From the NCBI GenBank assembly GCA_023374025.1, contig SIJG01000047.1, positions 967,229 to 1,031,228 on the forward strand: DNA of 64,000 nt, read 5' to 3'. Below, piece by piece: positions 48,020 through 59,648 of the stretch. The notes beneath the pieces were generated by a model. That model did not search any database. It was not told the DNA's origin and was given only the letters and a program-made list of their open reading frames with translations. The DNA comes from Heterodera schachtii. Its lineage: Eukaryota; Nematoda; Chromadorea; Rhabditida; Heteroderidae. How positions within the stretch are numbered: the stretch's first letter is position 1; every line of letters starts with the position of its first letter. The position numbers and the translations under genes were made by a program.

Positions 48020-50480
48020 TTTAGCATGGAAGGTTATATATTGATAATAATATTTTGCTGAAAAAATAATTTATTAAACAAATGAATTTAATGTTTAAAG
48101 CTTTTACATATAGGAAAAGACGAATGATTAAAATGTAATTACTAATCTGATAATTATTATTGAAGGTTCAAGTTCAGAATTTTATAACTTGAAGCAACAA
48201 ATTCCATAAAACTCATCTGAATAACCTCTGGGTTTCTTCGAGTGAAGATTACTCAAAAAATTGAAATAACATAATAATTTAAAGTAAAATCAAAAGTAAA
48301 AAACATAAAAAATAATAATTAAACAAAATAACTTATTCATAAATATGAAATATTAGAAGAGAGATAATAGTAAAATATATATATATTCAATGGAAAACAA
48401 GCATATAAAAAGAGAAATAAAATATTTATTTGTATATTAGTTACTTTTTTATAAATGAAAATTACATACTACATTATTTTAATGGTAAAAATTTATTTAC
48501 AATTAAAAAACTTCGAAAAATGATAAATAATATATTCATTTTGTTTTTAAAATAATATTTATAAATCTCTTTAAATGTGGTTATTTTTGTCCACTTAAAT
48601 GAACGGCAACCAAAAAATTTTGTTGACAAAAAGAATAAATATACTTTAATTGAATAAAACAGTGACTGGACAAATGAATTGTTACTCTGACGGTTGACCG
48701 GGAACAAGAAAAAATATTTAAAAATCAACTAATTGCAATCTTGAAAAACAAAAACGGTATACATGTCAAAAAAAAAAGATAGACAACAAGAAAAAATAAG
48801 CTACCTTTAAACTATTGAGCATTTAAAATGAAAGTTTTAGTTTTCACTGCACATAAATCATAAATTCAATTAAAGAAGTTATAAGGTAAAATAATTGCGA
48901 AAATGTTGACCCAATTTAAAATAAGATATCTTTTAAAAATGTAAAAATTAATAGATATCAAAATGTTATTAATCTAAAGTAAATGAAATTAAAATTTTAA
49001 AAATTCAATAAAATTTCAACGAGGAAACCATATTTAAAGTGAAGTTGCATTAAATAATTTTAGGATGCGCATTTTTGAAAGAGGAAATCGACAAACTGAT
49101 GACGCATCTGATTTAGGGATTACGAAAATCGAAGAGCGTGAAAACGGACTATCCGACCCGGAAGCAGCGCCGCACCAAAAAATTAAAATGTAGTTATCTT
49201 GGTTGGTTTTTTAAAACTATTGCAAAAATATTTTATCTAAAAAATGTTACCGAGAATAATAATGGCTATACAAAGTATCATTAAATAATCTTTATAATAA
49301 GATTCAAATAATAAATATTAAAAATTTATAGAAAAAATTATTAGAATATCATTTATATTTAAGAATTTTTATTAATAATAATATTTTGCTCAAAAAAGTA
49401 ATTCTTAAACAAAATAAATTTAAATGTTTAAAGTATTTATATATAGGAAAAGATGGATTAAAATGTTATTTACTAATCACAATTATTTGAACGTTCAAGT
49501 TCAGAATTTTATAACATGAAGCAACAAATCCCTTAAAAATTTTATTAATAACTTTTTCTTAAAATATCTTCAGAATAAAATCTGGGTTTCTTCGAGTGAA
49601 GGTTACTCAAAAAATTTGAAATTACATTATAATTTTAAGAAAACGAAAAAAAACATAAAAAATAATAATTAAACAAAAGAACTTATCCATAAATATAAAT
49701 ATTTGAAGAAATAAATAAATAACCAATTTTAAAAAACAGTGAGTCAAAAGAATGGAAAGAAAAGAAACAATTGCAAACGAAAAGAGATAATAGTAAAATA
49801 TATATATTCATTGGAAAATAAACATATAAAAATAGAAATTAAAATATTTATTTGTATATTAGTTACTTTTTATAAAAGAAATTAAATACAACATTTTCTT
49901 TAATGGTAAAAACTTAATTTACAATTAAAAATTTCGAAAAATGATAAATAATATATTCATTTTGTTTTTAAAATAATATTTATAAATCTCTTTAAATGTG
50001 GTTATTTTTGTCCACTTAAATGAACGGCAACCAAAAAATTTTGTTGACAAAAAAGAATAAATATACTTTAATTGAATAAAACAGTGATTGGACAAATGAA
50101 TTGTTACTTTGACGGTTGACCGGGAAAAAGAAAAAATATCTGACGGTTGACCGGGAAAAAGAAAAAATATCTGACGGTAGACCGAGACAAGAAAAAATAT
50201 TTAATCAATTAATTGTAAGCCTGAAAACAAAAACGGTATATATGGCAAAAAAAAGATAGATTACGATAAAAAAATAAGCCACCTTAAATTATCGAGCATT
50301 TAAAATGAAAGTTTTATTTTTTTCACAGCACATAAATCATAAATGAAATTAAAAAATTATATGGTAAAATAATTGCGAAAATGTTTACCCACTTTAAAAT
50401 AAGATATATTAAAAAAATAAAAAGTATAGATATGAAAACGTTTTTAAGCTAAAGTAGAAGAATTAAACATTTAAAAAATT
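48020..50480. repeat. Tandem duplication of a >1-kb A+T-rich unit
   Basis: The unit at about 48,020-49,030 is repeated at about 49,370-50,480. Shared landmarks in order: ATAATATTTTGCT, GGTTCAAGTTCAGAATTTTA / CGTTCAAGTTCAGAATTTTA, TCTGGGTTTCTTCGAGTGAA, CTTAAATGAACGGCAACC, TTGACGG-type GACGGTTGACCGGGAA, and GAGCATTTAAAATGAAAG. The middle 500 bases are nearly identical. The second copy has a 32-base segment containing CTGACGGTTGACCGGGAA repeated three times (50,108-50,200), once in the first copy. The 84-codon ORF in copy 1 (48,474-48,728) is not kept in copy 2, so it is not coding. Confidence 0.8.
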
Positions 50481-52239
50481 CAATAAAATTTCATAAAAAA
50501 GAGCAAACTAATTTTTCGGCGACATATGACCACTTCAAAAAATGAAAGAAATGGTGCAATGATGAACGAGAGTGCTGCTAAAAATATAAAGCAAAGATAT
50601 TTATTTTAAAGTCAAGTTATCTATACTCAATGCATAAAATATAAACGCTGAATTCATTCAATTATGATGAAAACAAAATGAATAAAAATTAGAAAAATAA
50701 TTACGATTTATTATAAATTAAATTATCTTTTCTATAGATGGTCCAATAAAAATACTTATAATGAATTTTTACCTTATAAAAATAACCATGATAATCAAGT
50801 AAACAAATTGAAATAAAAACAATATATGGTTTTACAACTAAAAAATATATCTAAATTTTTTTGCGCATAACAATAATTTTTAATACAAAAATAGTAAAAA
50901 ATTTCTAAAAGAATTTAAAATCTCAGTAATTACAATTTACATTGAGAAACAACAAATCATCAATGAAATTTTAAATTAAAAGGTTTCTAAATTTACCGAC
51001 TTAACATACAACAAAATAACAGACATAAAAAAATAAATAAATTTATAAACATTGATTAATAACATAACCAAATTTATTATAGATAATAAACTATAATTTT
51101 GTAAGCTAATAACCAATTAAAAAATATAGAAATAAACATTTTATAAGAATAAAACAGTGGAAATTACAACAAATCTAGCCACAGCAAGAGAAATGGTTAA
51201 ATTAAATGAAATATAATTACATATTTTAAAGAAATTTAGTCATTCAAATTATTTTTGTATTATTAATTTAATTACCTTAAATAATAAAAAATTTTGCACT
51301 TCATAATATTTTATTAAAGTTTATGTATTTAATATGAATATTAAAAGTTTAAAAATTTTTAATAAAAAATAAATAAATATTTCATAAAATAACTTAACTT
51401 ATAAACCAATTTTAAAAGAAGAAAGTTAATGATTTAAAATATAAATTAAAATTATAATGCTTTTATTCTGTGTTATTTCAATCAATCTTAATTGACGAAA
51501 ATCTCAAACTGTGGAATGAGTCGTGGTGGACATGGAGTTTATTAAATGCACTTCCATTAAAAAACAATTAGTAAGAATTTAAAGAAAAACAAATTTAATA
51601 CCTTTTAAATTCTAATTAGCCACAAAACAATATTAAGAGCACGGGAATATAAGATGAATAAAAAAAACTAAAGAAAAAATGAATCCAATTAATGAAACAT
51701 AATTCCACAAAAATGCTAGGGATATATAATAAAACAAATTTTAAACATAAATTTAGATTTATAAGAATACCGTATTTTTGTAGGAAACAAATAATTGATC
51801 AGAAAAAATAAAAGACCGACTAATGAAATGAAACTGCAGTGAGTCATGGTTTCTCTGAACAATACAAGAGAAATATTTTCTTTTGAAATTATGCTGCAAA
51901 TATTATTGATTTTAAATTAAAAAAACAAAATAAGACCAAATAAAATAAAATATATTTTAAATTTTATGCCTCGAATACTAAAATTTGATAGAAATAAAAA
52001 ATAATAGAAGAAAATCAAATAATATTTTAATAATCAGCTATATATAATTAAAACATGAAATGCATAAAAGTGAAACTATTGATGTGAAATAAAACAAGAA
52101 AAATTTGCTTTGATGGACGAAGACTTTTACCAAAACAATGTAGTATACATGTGAAAATGTAAGACAGGATATGTTCAATTATAATGGAAATAAATTTATA
52201 TAAAATTAAAAATAATAATTTGTTAGTTATTGAAAAAAT
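50481..52239. other. Gene-free A-skewed DNA
   Basis: No gene seen. Small islands at 50,510-50,580 and 51,505-51,545 (GTGGAATGAGTCGTGGTGGA). Otherwise background. Confidence 0.5.
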
Positions 52240-52875
52240 AGGGTTGCAACCCCGGTACAGCCTCGACCCCGAACCCTGACATTTTTGGCCTAATCAAATT
52301 TTGGATTTTTTAACCATTGCCAAATTTTTATAAATAAATTAAATTTGCTTATTTTTTATTTTAATTTGTTGAATAGTGAATACCCAGTAAAACCAAACCA
52401 TTATTGGTATAATTTATTAATAAATTGAACTTCTTTTAAAAAAAAAATGTAGGCGACACCTGATGAAATTCAATTTTCCTTGACTAAATCATAAAATTAA
52501 TATATATTTTTTAATATTTTTAAAAATACCAACAAAAATTTATCTAATAAGTCTTAATATTTTTTGGTGAAAATCTGTTCAGAAATAGAGCATAAATTTA
52601 AAAAAAAAAGAATCGTACTATAGAAAAATGTTTTGAAAAGCAAAAAAATCGATCAAAAATCGGTCTGACTGATCATGAAAATGGTTTTTTTATGATAATT
52701 AAGACTAAATTTTGATTTTTGTCTTGTATAAAATTTTTAAAAATGGAAAATTGAAAACCTCGACCCAGACCCCGAACGATTTTGTCAACCTCGAACCCGA
52801 CCCGAACTTGGTGACACCGACAACCCCGAACATCGACTTTTCCAACCCCGATGGTCGGGGTTGTAACTTCAAAAA
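52240..52875. mobile_element. Foldback element with GGGTTGCAACCCC ends
   Basis: The left end, GGGTTGCAACCCCGGTACAG then CCTCGACCCCGAACCC, is answered at the right by CCTCGACCCAGACCCCGAAC, CAACCCCGATGG and TCGGGGTTGTAAC (52,757-52,869). The interior (TTTTTTGGTGAAAATCTGTT, GAAAAGCAAAAAAATCGATC) matches the elements at 24,405 and 56,110. Two opposite ORFs (67 and 81 codons) are made by the Pro/Asp-rich right arm and are not genes. Target duplication unclear. Confidence 0.6.
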
Positions 52876-55140
52876 AACTACGGTTGCAATTAAATTTAAA
52901 ACTAATTATTTTTAGCAAAGATAAATATTCCGTTCTTCGGTATAAACTTAATTTTGAATTTAATTAAAATGGATCATCACGCTCAAAAGCTTGATTCTTT
53001 GTTTTTTGACTTCTTCTCTGTCAAAATTGATTAACAACATTGTATTCTTTGATAGTATAGATCATAAGTGTCTTATAATTTAAATTAAAATAAATTATTT
53101 ATTAATAGCGAAATTATTTGCCAATTTGATTTAGAGCAATAATTTGTTGGTTTGAATTTTCCTAATGGAAAGTCCAGAATTTAATAATTTTATAATAATG
53201 TAATCGTTCGAGAAAAAAATTCCCGCAATTGTCTCCCCTTTTGCAAAAATTTCTAGGCGTGCTTTGCGTACCTCGTCTTTATTTTAATTTAACTTAGAAG
53301 TGACGATACTATTGCGCTCAAAGACATTCCTTCATTTGCATTCTTCATTTTTTTCAAAATTGATTAATTAACATAATTGGCTGTTTACTAATTATTTTTA
53401 CAATTTTTATTATCTTTATTTTCAATTTTTATAACTTACTTTGTAATGTTTCTATATATTTAGTAAATTATACGTTCCATCTAATTTAATGTCACGCCGG
53501 TTCCTAATTTGCACAAGATAATGCATGCTGAATTTTCATTATGGTTTGAAATTTTTTGATTATTTTGGAATTTTATACAATTTTTTTTGTATATTTTTAA
53601 CTGGGTCAATGCCTTCTTAATCGGCTCATCAGATGTTCGCTTCGGCTTCGGTTGATTCGAGACAACATAATCGAGAGGTATCCATTCAAAATTTTGCATG
53701 ATTTGATTTTCATTTTCGTTTGGAATTTTCAAATTATTTTGGAATTCTATACTTGTTTTATTTTGGAATTGGGTTCAAATGTACAATATGGAAAGTCCAC
53801 TCCTTAAGAAATGAATATTTTATATAGAGAAGAGTATATTTTAAAACCTCAAATAATTTTTAAATGATATTTTTATGTTTTCTATTTTTTGTATTTTATT
53901 TCATCTGCCTGCTAGTATGACGTTTTATCTTCAAGTGTTAGAGCTTAAGATTAATATAAAGTGGAAAGTTATGTCTGTATCTCGTTTTTAAAATTCTTTC
54001 TCTACTTTATTTTTACATTATTGTCAATTTCTGTTGAATTTTAATGATAAAATGAACCATGTTTTTTAAAATTGAATTGAAAATTTTCTCCAAGTATTTT
54101 CTTGAACAAATTTTTTACGGTTTTTCTTTATTCACTTACATTATCCATTCAGTTTTATATTTGTTTCATTAAATTAGTAAAAAATTTATGAAGAATAATA
54201 AAATATTTATTTGAATAGTAAGTAAAAAATTTAGGGGGAGCAAGGCCGTTTTCATATGTACTTGCTAAAATGTTTTTAACTGTATTCACTAATAGTCACT
54301 TCTATAATTTTTATATTACGTTTTGTAAAATAAATTGTATGTTTGGTTTCATTAATAGAAATATTTATTAGAATTTTAGTTTGTTATTTTGAAACTTGTT
54401 TTTATTTATCGCTTCTTAAATTGATTTATTATTAGGTCATCATACATCCCAGTTGTCACTGCTCAGGGTGATAATTTTGTATTAGTTATCAGTTTTAATT
54501 TACGAAAATTGATTAATCTGTTTGCGGGTTAATTATTTTCTTTTTTTATTTACGGTACCTTTGTAGTAAAATGTATGGTTGTAAATTTTGATTTTTTAAT
54601 GCATACATGGAAGCTTATATTACCGGAATTCAGTATATTAAAGATATAATTTTTATATTTCTTTACGTGAAAATTTAATCCATTTTTCGATGTTTCTAGT
54701 TTTGCATATTCTGTCTAATTGATTTTCGGTCTCTCCATTCTTTCACTACAATTAGCTCATATTCAAATTTATTTAGCAATTTGTTTTTAGTCGTGTTATA
54801 TATTAATATTATGGAAGCATTTTTAATTTTCTATTTTTAAAAATTTTTTATTCCTTTATTTTCCTTTGCTTTCATATTAAACGAAAACAGTATGTAGTAG
54901 TTTTTTCCTTTAAATTTTATGAATATTTTAAGTCATCATGCCACAGTAAATACTATTTACATTTTTATGAACATTCTAACAAATGAGGATATTTTATAAT
55001 ATTTTGTTATTAGTATAATATAATGTATATATAATTTATTAATAAAAAAAATTTATTTTTAGCAAGAGATTCTTGGTTAGGCGTGCTGTTTTGCCGTTTC
55101 CCGTCAACAGGCTATCAAATACTAGTAAATAATAACTTAC
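52876..55140. other. Mostly gene-free; skew turns from A-rich to T-rich
   Basis: From about 52,900 the + strand becomes T-rich. An open - strand frame at 53,481-53,732 (83 codons: QNFEWIPLDYVV, KPKRTSDEPIKKALTQLK) is less A+T-biased than the background and could be a decayed exon; I do not recognise it. A motif TAGGCGTGCTTTGCG at 53,256 is related to the TAGGCGTGCTGTTTTGCC repeats at 55,078 and 56,874. Nothing else seen. Confidence 0.45.
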
Positions 55141-55165
55141 TTTATTATTTAAGAATTAATTTTTT
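55078..55165. repeat. Direct repeat, copy 1 (partner 56,870-56,955)
   Basis: TTAGGCGTGCTGTTTTGCCG, TTTCCCGTCAACAGGC, ACTAGTAAATAATAACTTAC and TTTATTATTTAAGA recur with few changes about 1.8 kb downstream. Both copies are followed by sequence encoding NELREG..-like residues on the - strand (55,200-55,260; 57,130-57,165), so the repeat includes part of the BTB-like pseudogene. Confidence 0.75.
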
Positions 55166-55537
55166 TTAATCATTTTTAATGTCCGAGGCAATATTTTTTG
55201 TTTAGGTACAATTGTCCAATTGCTTCGCGCATTGTTAAGGTAAAATTGTCCAATTCCTTCGCGCAATTCATTCATTTTTTGCTTCGTAATTTTGAATGCT
55301 TCTGCTTCAACGTCTGGAATCTCCACAACAGGGCAATTATCAGAGACTAGTTGAAAATAATTTGGATAATTAACAGAGGCTAATTAAAAATTAATTAGAC
55401 ATTTATTTTTACCACTGAAGACTCGCCTCTTTTTCATCTCCGTCCGCAACCAAAAAGTGCACATCCACGTACTCCCGTGCTCAGCAACAGCTTCATCCAA
55501 TCAGTCGGCGATTTGTGCATGATAATCATTTCCACCA
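55150..55537 (-). pseudogene. BTB/POZ-domain pseudogene
   Basis: Two coding-like pieces lie on the - strand. The first, 55,537-55,413, reads SPTDWMKLLLSTG, then after a frameshift YVDVHFLVADGDEKEASLQW, the opening of a BTB domain (DVxFLV.DGDEKE), and ends at a possible donor (GTG|GTAAAA). The second, 55,350 to about 55,157, reads SDNCPVVEIPDVEAEAFKI, the typical BTB VPDVEAxAFK stretch, then diverges into TKQKMNELREGIGQFYLNN. The central BTB region (AHK..VFEAMF) and the usual MLSFIY after AFK are missing. A related fragment (FEITEQERNELREGNKQ) is at 57,180-57,110. BTB genes of this type are abundant in plant-parasitic nematodes (general knowledge). Confidence 0.55.
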
Positions 55538-55718
55538 TTCGTTTAATTATCTATTTAGATTCGGTAAAATTATTGGCAATAAATTAAAATTAAATGATTC
55601 AGAGTTGGCAAGAAACAAAAACCACGGCACAAAATAAGCAAAACTTTATGTGTTGCTGGACTATTATGATTATTTGGATGAAATTTGTAGCAAAATTAAA
55701 TATGCAAATGTTATGTTA

Positions 55719-55943
55719 TGCCCCTTCCCTTTTCTGTTTTTACGCATTTTTTCACCGATTTAAAGACGCAGAAAAGACGCGGGAATGTGTAACGCATACA
55801 TAGAAAACAAAAACGAGTTTCGCTTCCCTGAATGCGTAAAATTTGTTTAAAAACAATATTTGTTTACCTTGCATTAATTTGGATCAATTTTTACCGAGGG
55901 CAAAGCGATGAAAAAATGCGTAAAAATAGAAAGAGAAGGGGCA
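55719..55943. mobile_element. MITE with ~39-bp TIRs and TA target duplication
   Basis: The left end TGCCCCTTCCCTTTTCTG then TTTTTACGCATTTTTTCACCG is complemented at the right by CGATGAAAAAATGCGTAAAA and ATAGAAAGAGAAGGGGCA. TA dinucleotides flank it (55,717-55,718 and 55,944-55,945), as expected for Tc1/mariner-type insertion. It has no coding capacity. The duplicated segment shared with 61,225 begins exactly at its right-hand TA. Confidence 0.75.
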
Positions 55944-56310
55944 TAAAAGTTGGAAACAATCGGCACAGAGAAAAAGAGTACACATAATGTATGGGCACAA
56001 ATAAAACGAAAAATGGAACCACTGACAATGAGAAATGGTTGGAATTTTACATTTGGTGTACCGTTTTTGATAAAGGTAGAAATTAATTGTTAATTAGTTC
56101 TAATTAACTAAGGGTTGCCATTCGTTCTTAGATGCCAAGTACGTGTCCTTGGAATTTGACTCTCTTCCTTGGAAATAAAAAGTCCTTGGATGCCAAGGAC
56201 GTCCTTGGAAATGAGCACTTAAAAAATGGAAAAAATAATCTAGAAGAAATATGAAAAATTCTTGAATTTATAACATATTTGGCGCAGAATCTGGTATTAA
56301 ATTTCACAAA
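55944..56310. repeat. Segmental duplicate, copy 1 (partner 61,225-61,597)
   Basis: About 370 bases are almost identical to 61,225-61,597: TAAAAGTTGGAAACAATCGG, GGCACAAATAAAACG, TTGGTGTACCGTTTTTGATA and the left part of a foldback element (AGGGTTGCCATTCG). The copies part company after AAATTTCACAAAA. The partner overlaps the first codons of the GC-rich ORF on the - strand. Confidence 0.9.
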
Positions 56311-56791
56311 AATTCCCAATTTTTTTGAAATTTGATACTAAAAATGATCAATATTGGAAATCCTATTAATAATTCTCCCCACCCCCCATTTCCAAAAAGT
56401 CTTTAGGAAAAAGAGCCCGCAAGAAATGTTGTAAAAAACAAAAAATGTGCATCGCCATTATCATAAAATCCGCATTTTTTTGGTGAAAATCTGTTAAAAA
56501 TGGTCAAAATTTCATTTTCCCCGACGACGCCTATCGGCACCGCTGGACCCTCCTGTTCCCCGGAAATTTATTAAAAAAGCGCGCCGCAAAAGAGGTATAT
56601 GCGGTGAAATGAGGAAAATTACCAACAGTATAAAAAATATTGATAAAGATTTCATTCCGGCAAAAAATATAAACCATTTGGATAAAACTTAATCATTTTC
56701 AGTGCATAGGTTTCATTGAATTTTTCCCACTATGTCCTTGCAAATCGGCATACCCGTCCTTGGAAACGGAGCAGGGACGATGGCAACCCAT
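56110..56791. mobile_element. Foldback element with GGGTTGCCAT ends and 8-bp flanks
   Basis: Left AAGGGTTGCCATTCGT and right ACGATGGCAACCCAT are inverted; CCTTGG/CCAAGG words fill both arms. Flanks AATTAACT (56,102-56,109) and AATCAACT (56,792-56,799) are an 8-bp target duplication with one change, suggesting a hAT-type origin. The interior TTTTTTTGGTGAAAATCTGTT and CGGCACCGCTGGACCCTCC matches the cores at 24,780-24,850. The 61,390 duplicate carries only its left third. Confidence 0.7.
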
Positions 56792-56799
56792 AATCAACT

Positions 56800-57170
56800 G
56801 CAATAATTAATACCCCAAATTTGTTAAGAAAATTTTGTCCAAAAATTATCGTTCGAGAAAAATTCTTAGTTAGGCGTGCTGTTCTGCCGTTTCCCGTCAA
56901 CAAGCTATGAAATACTAGTAAATGATAACTTACTTTATTATTTAAGAGTTTATTTTAATTTTTTTATGCATATCGTTAAATTATAAAATATAAAAACGTA
57001 TTATAAATTTTATTTATTAAAAATTTATCTTGAAAAATTTACATTTATTACTATGATTAGTTTTTTTCAATTAATTAGATTCATAAATTTCAATTTTCGA
57101 CGCAGGAATTTTTATTAAGGTACCCTTGTTTATTTCCTTCGCGCAACTCATTCCTTTCTTGCTCCGTAAT
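56800..57170. repeat. Direct repeat, copy 2 (partner 55,060-55,165) and BTB-like remnant
   Basis: GTTAGGCGTGCTGTTCTGCC, TTTCCCGTCAACAAGC and ACTAGTAAATGATAACTTAC match 55,078-55,140. A short - strand remnant (NELREG) near 57,130-57,165 parallels the BTB-like pseudogene. Confidence 0.65.
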
Positions 57171-57460
57171 TTCAAATTGAAGCAAATTTGTTTTGGTTTT
57201 TTTTCAAATTTAATTTTGCTTTATTTATGCATATTCTTATTTAAATAGATTGGGATATTATTTTTTTATACCTTTTTTAGCATTTATTATATGTACTAGG
57301 TTCGGTTTATCATTATATCATTTAAAAAACTGGACATATAATAATTTGTTCATTTTTAATATCAACAAATAAAGGATTTTCAAAATAGTTTAAAATTCTT
57401 CTTTACCTTTTTAATTTAATTCATTATAATATCAATTTTGAATTATTTTCTTTAAATCAT
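57171..57460. repeat. Near-identical direct repeat, copy 1 (partner 59,255-59,570)
   Basis: TTTCAAATTGAAGCAAATTT, TATTTATGCATATTC, TGTACTAGGTTCGG, ACTGGACATATAATAATTTG and ATTCTTCTTTACC recur about 2.08 kb downstream with only a few changes. The high identity in A+T-rich DNA marks a recent duplication. Confidence 0.9.
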
Positions 57461-59254
57461 TATTGTTCGAATTATAAAATATATATTCTTTTAATTTATT
57501 TATAAAAGATCCTCCTTCTTAAAATTATTGCTAATTCGAATTTATTTGCTGTAAATTTCTTGTAAAATTTAAATTTTTAAAAAATTTTTCATCTAAATAA
57601 TGAAAAGTCGCCGCAATTTATTTGTTTGTTCTCTGCAAAAAATGTGCTGTTTATTTGAATTTATGCTTTTTTACGAATGAGACTCATTAAGAAAATTATT
57701 TTATAATTGTTTAATTTAAATAATTAATTAATATTTATATAATTTTTGTTTGGTGGAATAAGGTTAATTTAAATAATTTTATTTTGCTGATTTTTATTTT
57801 AATTTTTTAATTATCAAATTGAATTGCATGTGTTACCAAATAAGGTTCGTTGCGTTCTGGTCAATGTATCCAATTATGTTTACAATAGAAATTTTATTAA
57901 TAATTTTACCTATTTATTTTATACCATTTAAAAGTTTATCTATATATTTGCAATATAATGGCATATGATTTTTTTTGGCATATTTTTTTAAAATTTTACA
58001 TCAAATTAATTTAATTTATTTTTTTTTTAAGTAAGGTCATTTAGTTCCATATTAAGTGCTGTTCATATATAATATTAAAATAATAATGCTTAATTAATTT
58101 TAATGTTAATTTTTTATTTATTTTAATTCATGAATAATAAATTAATATAAGATCTTTTTTTTTAAAAAATTCTGTATAAAATAGTTTTATCGTCATCAGC
58201 CATGTTCAATTACAGTGCCTTTAACGTTATTAATTTTCTTGTTAGAATTTCAAAAGTTAATTCGTTTTTAATTTTAATTTGTTTATAATATTTTCGATAT
58301 TATGTATTTTATCATTTAATTTCATTTAATTATTGAAATGGCAATTCGCATAATGTATATTAAATTTCTTTCAAATTTAGAAATAATTTCTTCTCGTTCA
58401 AAGGAAGCGACAATGTAGTTATTAATGAGTTTCGATAATATTTATATTTCTTCCCAAAAATTTTTTAATTACTATCGAGTGATTTTTTAATTATATTTTC
58501 ATTACATTATATACTTCAATTTTTTTTATTATTTATTGCTCATTTAGTTGAATACAAAAGCAATATTTTATATAACTCATAATCAATAAAAACAAAAAAA
58601 TTTATTTAATTTTGTTTCTTTCTTTTTTTATTTGTTAATGGCACGTCTTTTAAGCAATTAGTATGTTTTCACTAAATAAATTTAAATTTTCACTTTTTAT
58701 TTTTTATTTATTTGCTAATAATTTTTTAATAGATTTTATCATTGAAGACTTTGTATTAATTAGCTGTTTTTTGATTCTAACTGTTAGTTTTTCTTTATTT
58801 TTCGGCTTCTATTGAACCTTTATAAAACATTTGTCAAGTGTTGCGGTTAAAATAACTTATTAACTAAAAATTAAAAGTATTTTATAAATATATTACAATT
58901 AATAAAATTAAATTTAAATTTGTTCAAAGAATAGCACATATTTGCAATTATCAAATATAAATAAATAGCATTTTATATTACAATAAATTTTCAAATTACG
59001 GAACGAGTTAAATTTCCGCTTATTCCAAGGCTCATCCTTTCTCGGTCTCTCGTTCTTCTTTACCTCTCGGTTTGGCCGCTGAGTCCAATTCGCTTTTGCA
59101 CTCAAATGGTTATTTCTCTTAAAACGTACGCTCACTCAGTTTTTTCGTTCGGTATTTATTTAAAATATTTAAACGTATAATTATTTTTCATAAAAAACGG
59201 TTATTTAACTTTTTTTCAGTATTTATTAAATTCTCTAATTCCTTGCTCGTAATT
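57461..59254. other. Gene-free T-skewed DNA
   Basis: Backbone resembling 1-9,030 with T runs. One GC-richer island at 58,995-59,145 contains CTCGGTCTCTCG and CCTCTCGGTTTGGCCGCTGAG; the - strand ORF over it (73 codons) is Arg/Lys/Asn-rich with no domain. No RNA gene recognised. Confidence 0.45.
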
Positions 59255-59570
59255 TCAAATTGAAGCAAATTTGTTTTGGTTTTTCTTTTTCAAATTTAAT
59301 TTTGCTTTATTTATGCATATTCTTATTTAAATAGATTGGGATATTATTTTTTTATACCTTTTTTAGCATTTATTATATGTACTAGGTTCGGTTTATCATT
59401 ATATCATTTAAAAAACTGGACATATAATAATTTGTTCATTTTTAATATCAACAAATAAAGGATTTTCAAAATAGTTTAAAATTCTTCATTACCTTTTTAA
59501 TTTAATTCATTATAATATCAATTTTGAATTATTTTCTTTAAATCATTATTGTTAGAATTATAAAATAAAT
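59255..59570. repeat. Near-identical direct repeat, copy 2 (partner 57,171-57,460)
   Basis: Same landmarks as the partner. The copies diverge after GAATTATAAAATA. It ends just before the GC-rich palindrome-dense block. Confidence 0.9.
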
Positions 59571-59648
59571 TCATTCAATTTCATTTTAAAAATATACCCT
59601 CACGCTTTAAATTGTATTCTGTCAGCAAATAGGCCGCAAAAATTTGCT

